Part shown: in pieces, positions 59,488 to 64,000 of the stretch | Layout: each line of letters starts with the position of its first letter | Numbering within the stretch: the stretch's first letter is position 1 | Assembly (NCBI GenBank): GCA_039185015.1 | Contig: JBCDAU010000011.1 | Span: 62,001 to 126,000 of the forward strand | Origin: JBCBSZ01 sp039185015 | Lineage (GTDB): Bacteria; Actinomycetota; Acidimicrobiia; Acidimicrobiales; Poriferisodalaceae | Length of the DNA: 64,000 nucleotides | Direction: 5' to 3' | Notes under the pieces: model-generated | What the model was told of the DNA's origin: nothing | The model's input: only the letters and a program-made list of their open reading frames with translations | Databases searched by the model: none | Translations under genes and position numbers: made by a program

Positions 59488-61461
59488 TCAGCCCTCGGGC
59501 AGCAAGAGCGGAACCGGCAGGCGCACGGCGTCGGCGATGACCCGGATCAGCTCGGCCTCCTCGACGGTGGTCCGTTCGTCGAGCAACACCGCAGCGGCCG
59601 CGCCGGTGACGAGCGCACGGCGACCGGCCGGCTCGAGCGCCGCCAGCCTGCTGAGCGCATCGTCCAGGTCGTCGAAGGTCACGTCCTTCATCGGCGTCAG
59701 CGGCCTGGTGGGCAGTCCGGCTCCGTCGAGCGCTGCGGCGAAGGCCGGACCACTCTCCTCGGGCCCGGACGAGTTGAGGTGGGCGACGATGCCGAGCAGC
59801 GTGGCCGCGTCGTCGGCCCGCTCGTCGAGCGAGTACCTCGAGTGGTCGTCGGCCGCACTGTCCTGATCGGAGATGTGTCGGATCACCGCCCGCCGCATGA
59901 CCCACCGAAAGAGGTCCCGGTTCCCCGGATCATCGTCCATCTCCCGGATCGTGCGGATCAGCTCCTGCTTGAACCGGTACGGCAGCTCCCCGATCGAGTG
60001 CAGGGCGATGTCGACGGCGGGAAGGTGCAGGAAGCGGTCGAGGTCGTTGATCACGGTCGCGGCCTGGTCGAGGTACGCCGTGTCCATGCCGACGGCCTCG
60101 GAGGCCACCGAGAGCTGTCGGTCCCTGACCTCCGGCCGCTTGGAGGCGAGCAAACCGAGCACCGCCGCCACCGCCCCCTGGCGGGTGTGCAGGTAGGCCT
60201 GCGTCGACTCGGGGATGCGGGCCAGCACCGCCCTGGCGTGCTCGATGTGGGCTTCACTCGGCACACCCAGCTCCACACCGGCGATGGCATCACCGGCCGA
60301 GGACGACGGGGGCGGGGAGGGCGACGGCGGCGCTGCCGCGACCGCAGCGCCGGCCAGGCCCGCTGCACCGGGGAGCCCCGGGAAGCCGGGGAGCCCGGGC
60401 ACCATGTCTCGTCCGGCGCGCTCGGGACGTCCCGGCGGTCGCCGCTCCGCTCGCTCCGGGGTCCGGTCGATCGTCGGCAGCGACCCGTCCCAGTCGGGCA
60501 GCAGTCGCTTGATCCGGTCCTGGAGCGGCGGATGCGTGGCGAAGCCGCCACCGAGCGCCGAGGCGAAGAAGAGGTGCTGGGTCTCCGTGGCGTGCGCTGC
60601 CTTCATCCGGTTGTCGGCACCGAAGGCGGCGATCTTCTTGAGCGCGTCGCCGATGCTCGACGGGTCCCGGGTGTACTGCACTGCCGATGCGTCGGCGAGG
60701 TACTCGCGCTGGCGTGACACGGCGGCCTGCACCATTCGGCCGAAGAGCGTGCCGACGAAGCCGACGGCCAGGAGCCCGAGGCCGACGGCGAGCAGCGCGG
60801 CGGCGGAGTTGTCCCGGCTGTTCCGGCTGCGGGGCGCCCACCAGGAGCTGTGCAACAGGATGCGGCCGAGCACCGTGATCGCCGCGATGCCGAACACCCA
60901 GCCGATGATCCGGGTCTTCACCCGCGTATCGCCGTTGGCGATGTGCGCGAACTCGTGGGCGATCACGCCCTGCAGCTCGTTGCGGGTGAAGTGCTGGAGC
61001 GCGCCGCGGGTGACGCCGATGGCCGCGTTGTCCGGCGACCAGCCGGCGGCGAACGCGTTGATGCCGTCCTCCTCGTCGAGCACGAACACGGCCGGCACCG
61101 GCATCCCGGAGGCGATGGCGATCTCCTCGACGACGTTGGCGAGCTGCTTCTCCGCGGGATCGAGGGTGTTGAAATCGACCGGGCGCCCACCGAGGGACTG
61201 CGCGACGTAGGAGCCACCACCGGACTTGATCTGGTTCGACTTCACCAGCGACGTGCCGACGACGCCGATGGTCGTCAGCGGTGCGCCGACGGCGAGCGCG
61301 GCGAGCGGATCGGCCTCCCCGCCCTGCGAACCGAACAGCAGCCCGATCAGGAATGAGACGACGAGGATGATCGCGATCAGCCCGAGCCCGAACAGGACGA
61401 ACAGCCGGACGGTGCTCTGACGGGCCTGGTGCTGGTGCTCCTGGAAGTTGATCGCAGCCAC
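59488..61461 (-). CDS. htpX: M48 (HtpX-like) membrane metallopeptidase with long C-terminal extension
   Basis: 657 residues, about twice the usual HtpX length. N-terminal membrane helices at about 20-44 and 52-75, the zinc motif HEFAH (169-173) in GVIAHEFAHIANGD, two more membrane helices, and the third zinc ligand in QREYLADASAVQYTRDP, followed by GGGFATHPPLQDRIKRL. After a Pro/Gly/Ala linker (about 345-395) comes an extra helical domain of about 260 residues with no known match to me. HtpX degrades damaged membrane proteins. It starts 8 bases after lemA, forming a lemA-htpX operon. Confidence 0.92.
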   Translation of the reverse strand: MAAINFQEHQHQARQSTVRLFVLFGLGLIAIILVVSFLIGLLFGSQGGEADPLAALAVGAPLTTIGVVGTSLVKSNQIKSGGGSYVAQSLGGRPVDFNTLDPAEKQLANVVEEIAIASGMPVPAVFVLDEEDGINAFAAGWSPDNAAIGVTRGALQHFTRNELQGVIAHEFAHIANGDTRVKTRIIGWVFGIAAITVLGRILLHSSWWAPRSRNSRDNSAAALLAVGLGLLAVGFVGTLFGRMVQAAVSRQREYLADASAVQYTRDPSSIGDALKKIAAFGADNRMKAAHATETQHLFFASALGGGFATHPPLQDRIKRLLPDWDGSLPTIDRTPERAERRPPGRPERAGRDMVPGLPGFPGLPGAAGLAGAAVAAAPPSPSPPPSSSAGDAIAGVELGVPSEAHIEHARAVLARIPESTQAYLHTRQGAVAAVLGLLASKRPEVRDRQLSVASEAVGMDTAYLDQAATVINDLDRFLHLPAVDIALHSIGELPYRFKQELIRTIREMDDDPGNRDLFRWVMRRAVIRHISDQDSAADDHSRYSLDERADDAATLLGIVAHLNSSGPEESGPAFAAALDGAGLPTRPLTPMKDVTFDDLDDALSRLAALEPAGRRALVTGAAAAVLLDERTTVEEAELIRVIADAVRLPVPLLLPEG

Positions 61462-61469
61462 CGGGTGGG

Positions 61470-62102
61470 TCAGCCGTCGCCTTCAGCCGCAGCCGGCGGA
61501 TCGGTGTCGAAGCTCACCTCGATGTTCTCCCGCTTGTACTCCTTGCCGTCGGCCTCGAGGTCGAGGTAGGCAGCGTCCTTGAAACCGAAGGAGTTGGCGA
61601 TCGTCACGGGTGGGAACGTCGCCTTGTAGGTCTGGTACGTGTTGACCTGGTCGTTGTAGTTCTGCCGAGCGAAGGCGATCTTGTTCTCGGTGGTCGTCAG
61701 CTCCTCGGTGAGCTGCATCATGTTCTCGTTCGCCTTGAGGTCCGGGTAGGCCTCCGACACGGCGAGGAGCCGACCGAGCGCACCGCCGAGCGCTCCCTCG
61801 GACTGAGCCAGCTGCTGCATCGCCTCGAGGTTCTGCGGGTCGCCCGACACCTCGATGCGGGCCTGCGTGGCCGCCGATCGGGCGGCGACGACCGCCTCGA
61901 GGGTCTCCTTCTCGTGCGCCATGTAGCCCTTGGCCGTCTCGACCAGGTTCGGGATCAGGTCGTGCCGCCGCTCGAGCTGCACGTCGATCTGGGCGAAGCC
62001 GTTGGCCACCTGCTCACGGAATCGGACGAGTCGGTTGTAGATCGAGACGAGGTAGAACCCCAGCAGCACGACGACCGCCACGACGATCAGGATCGCAATC
62101 AC
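61470..62102 (-). CDS. lemA: LemA-family protein
   Basis: 210 residues from a GTG with GGAGGAG upstream. One N-terminal membrane helix (IAILIVVAVVVLLGFYLVSIYNRL is its span, about residues 2-25) and the LemA core: VQLERRHDLIPNLVETAKGY, MQLTEELTTTENKIAFARQNYND and FGFKDAAYLDLE. LemA proteins are often next to HtpX, as here, and take part in membrane-protein turnover. Function is not fully known. Confidence 0.94.
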   Translation of the reverse strand: MIAILIVVAVVVLLGFYLVSIYNRLVRFREQVANGFAQIDVQLERRHDLIPNLVETAKGYMAHEKETLEAVVAARSAATQARIEVSGDPQNLEAMQQLAQSEGALGGALGRLLAVSEAYPDLKANENMMQLTEELTTTENKIAFARQNYNDQVNTYQTYKATFPPVTIANSFGFKDAAYLDLEADGKEYKRENIEVSFDTDPPAAAEGDG

Positions 62103-62262
62103 GAACAGATCTCCTCCCAGAGGTGTGAGGAGAGCATGCCATCCGACGACCGGACGCACGCTGGACACTGCGATGTCGAGTGCCGACGCGACCGCCGAGA
62201 TCGGCTCAGCAGCCCCCGACTCCGACCGATGGGAGGGCCTGCTGGAGAGGACGGTCTGACGG

Positions 62263-64000
62263 ATGTCGAAGATCAACGCGTACATCTGTGCCCTCACCGC
62301 GATCGCTGTGACCGGCACCGCCTTGGCCTTCCGCAACCTCGACACCGAGCAGCCCTTCGGCGCCGATCCCGTCCTCTTCCTCGTCTTCGTCGGCCTCGCC
62401 GTGGCCACCGAGCTCCGGCCGCTGCCGTATCTCTTCGTCAAGGACGGTGGGAGCGAGATCACGGCGTCCTGGACGTTCTGGATGGTCGTGCTCGTGTACG
62501 CACCGGCGGCACCGGCGCTCCTGGTCGCCTTCGTGGTCGCTGCGGGTGCCGACCTCGCCCAGCGCAAACCTCTCGACCGAGCGCTGTTCAACGGGGCCCA
62601 GCTCACCATCTGCGTGGGTGTCGCGGGCCTCGTGATCGATCTGGTGACGAGTACCGACGACCTCAACGAACGGACACTCACCTGGGCGCTGGCCCTGATG
62701 GCATCCGGCGGACTGGCGATGCTGGTGAACAGCTTCCTGCTCTCCGGAGCCATCGCCTTCAGCAGCCGAATGCCCTTGCGTGAGGTCGCCCAACAGACGG
62801 TGGGCTTCAACCTGCGCCTCGACGGGCTCTTGATCGCCCTCGCCCCCATCTTCGTCGTCGTCGCCGATCACAACCCGCTGTTCATCGCGCTCCTGCTCTT
62901 CACGGTCTGGATGATCTACGTGAGCGCGCGGCTGGCCATGGCCCGTCGTCACGAGTCGATGCACGATCTCCTGACCGACCTGCCGAACCGGCGTCACTTC
63001 TACGAGCGAGCGGGGATGCTCCTCAGCGGCGCCGGAGCGAAGGACCGGCTCGCCCTCGTCTACATCGACCTCAACGGGTTCAAGGCGATCAACGACCGGC
63101 TCGGTCACCACGTCGGCGACCTCGTCCTCTGCGAAGCAGCGGAACGCCTCCGCGAGGCCGCGGGCGAAGGCATCGCCGCCCGCCTCGGCGGCGACGAGTT
63201 CCTGCTCATGGTCGACGTGGAGGATCTCGCCGACGCCGACGCCAAGGCGGAGGAGATCACCAGCCGGCTCCTCGAACCGATCGAGATCGAGGGCGTCACC
63301 CTGAACATCGGGGCGTCGCTCGGGCTCGCGATCTATCCCGACCACTCCGATGACCTCACCGAGCTCGTCGACCTCGCGGACGTCGCCATGTACGAGGCCA
63401 AGGCAGCAGGCGGCGGCGTCCGGCTCGTCCAGGGTGACGGCAGCCTGGCCGGCACGGGGCGGATGTCACTGCTCGCGGAGCTCCCGGGCGCGATCGAGCG
63501 CTCCGAGCTGCACGTCGTCTACCAGCCGCAGATCTCGTTGCAGGACGGCACCGTCACCGGCGCCGAGGCGTTGGTGCGCTGGGTCCACCCGCAACTGGGC
63601 CACGTGCCGCCGACGCGATTCATCGGCATCGCCGAGGGCACGCAGGCGATGGACGTCCTCACCGAGTTCGTCCTGCGCTCCTCGCTCGGCAGCGCAGCGG
63701 CCTGGGCGGCCGACGGGCACGAGCTGCTGACCGCCATCAACGTCTCGGCCCGAAACATCCAGGACCCATCGTTCGTCAAGCTGGTCAAGCTCTGCCTCGC
63801 CGAGGCCGGTGTCGCCCCGGAGATGATCGAGCTCGAGCTCACCGAGCACATGCTCATGTCGGACGTGCAGCGAGCAGCCCTGGTGCTACGGCAGCTGCGC
63901 GAGCTCGGCGTGACGATCGCCGTCGACGACTTCGGCACCGGCTACAGCTCGCTGACGGTGCTCCGGGACATGCCCATCGATCGCGTGAAGCTCGATCGGA
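62263..64000 (+). CDS. Membrane GGDEF-EAL protein (c-di-GMP turnover), 3' end cut by window
   Basis: 579 codons are present; the frame runs past the right edge. The N-terminal 230 residues carry seven to eight membrane helices (MASE-like sensor). GGDEF domain: LVYIDLNGFKAINDRLGHH and GGDEF at 309-313; no RxxD inhibitory site at the expected place (AGEG instead). EAL domain: EAL at 435-437 in GAEALVRWVHP, NVSARN, ELTEHMLM, and DDFGTGYSSL (Asp555-Asp556), then KLDR at the edge. Both halves look catalytically intact, so it could make and break c-di-GMP. Divergent from lemA. Confidence 0.93.
   Translation, partial: MSKINAYICALTAIAVTGTALAFRNLDTEQPFGADPVLFLVFVGLAVATELRPLPYLFVKDGGSEITASWTFWMVVLVYAPAAPALLVAFVVAAGADLAQRKPLDRALFNGAQLTICVGVAGLVIDLVTSTDDLNERTLTWALALMASGGLAMLVNSFLLSGAIAFSSRMPLREVAQQTVGFNLRLDGLLIALAPIFVVVADHNPLFIALLLFTVWMIYVSARLAMARRHESMHDLLTDLPNRRHFYERAGMLLSGAGAKDRLALVYIDLNGFKAINDRLGHHVGDLVLCEAAERLREAAGEGIAARLGGDEFLLMVDVEDLADADAKAEEITSRLLEPIEIEGVTLNIGASLGLAIYPDHSDDLTELVDLADVAMYEAKAAGGGVRLVQGDGSLAGTGRMSLLAELPGAIERSELHVVYQPQISLQDGTVTGAEALVRWVHPQLGHVPPTRFIGIAEGTQAMDVLTEFVLRSSLGSAAAWAADGHELLTAINVSARNIQDPSFVKLVKLCLAEAGVAPEMIELELTEHMLMSDVQRAALVLRQLRELGVTIAVDDFGTGYSSLTVLRDMPIDRVKLDR

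Overview
This is a very GC-rich, gene-dense chromosomal window (about 58 protein genes, no gap over about 210 bases, no rRNA, tRNA, insertion sequence or CRISPR seen). Frequent GTG starts, several starts without a Shine-Dalgarno sequence, an F420-type LLM oxidoreductase, Thr/Pro-rich exported proteins, WS/DGAT-like and malonyl-CoA genes, and many acyl-CoA dehydrogenases and P450s all point to a free-living heterotrophic actinobacterium. The gene mix fits class Acidimicrobiia best. That placement is inference; no taxonomic marker gene lies in the window.

Layout. 1-8 kb (minus strand): a secreted PKD-domain protein cut by the left edge, a SixA-type phosphohistidine phosphatase, a PknB-type kinase, a cytochrome P450, a PEP-utilising mobile-domain protein and a methyltransferase. 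8-17 kb: acyl-CoA ligase, small unknown protein, aldehyde dehydrogenase, divergent MFS/TetR pair, divergent MarR/acyl-CoA dehydrogenase pair, and a TPR-GGDEF protein. 17-25 kb: LldD-like enzyme, VOC protein, divergent AsnC/phenylalanine hydroxylase pair, amidase, two enoyl-CoA hydratases, FrnE-like DsbA protein and an alpha/beta hydrolase. 25-35 kb: a glutathione peroxidase, SDR, MOSC protein, esterase, lipoprotein-like protein, oligoendopeptidase F, hydrolase, and an AraC-nitrilase-PNPOx set. 35-47 kb: DAO oxidase with a divergent SHMT-like enzyme, two more P450s, ThrH, divergent ArsR/MFS pair, acyl-CoA dehydrogenase, AsnC, LLM oxidoreductase and a sphingosine-phosphate-lyase-like decarboxylase. 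47-64 kb: hydrolase plus degenerate WS/DGAT, two acyl-CoA dehydrogenases, YeiH, M15 peptidase, malonyl-CoA decarboxylase, IlvD, an ApbE/ferric-reductase-like cluster, HtpX-LemA, and a GGDEF-EAL protein cut by the right edge.

The most notable object is the glutathione peroxidase at 25261-25740. Its reading frame is broken by one UGA exactly where the peroxidatic Cys/Sec belongs. Fourteen bases after that UGA is a perfect 8-bp hairpin whose tip, GCAGGUCUGC, matches, as I recall it, the SelB-binding tip of E. coli fdhF mRNA. I read it as a selenoprotein that standard gene calling would truncate or call broken.

Other recurring themes: (1) four divergent regulator/target pairs, each with a clear palindrome in the shared intergenic region; (2) a family of three similar 60-100 base elements that each start 5-8 bases after a stop codon, plus a pair of 47-bp hairpin repeats in the same position behind another gene; (3) enzymes that have lost or lack an expected part (WS/DGAT without its catalytic His, PEP-utilising protein without ATP-grasp domain, ApbE without an FMN-binding partner). 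Functionally the window is dominated by oxidation of fatty-acid-like, aromatic or amide/nitrile substrates, with local repressors controlling small catabolic or efflux units.
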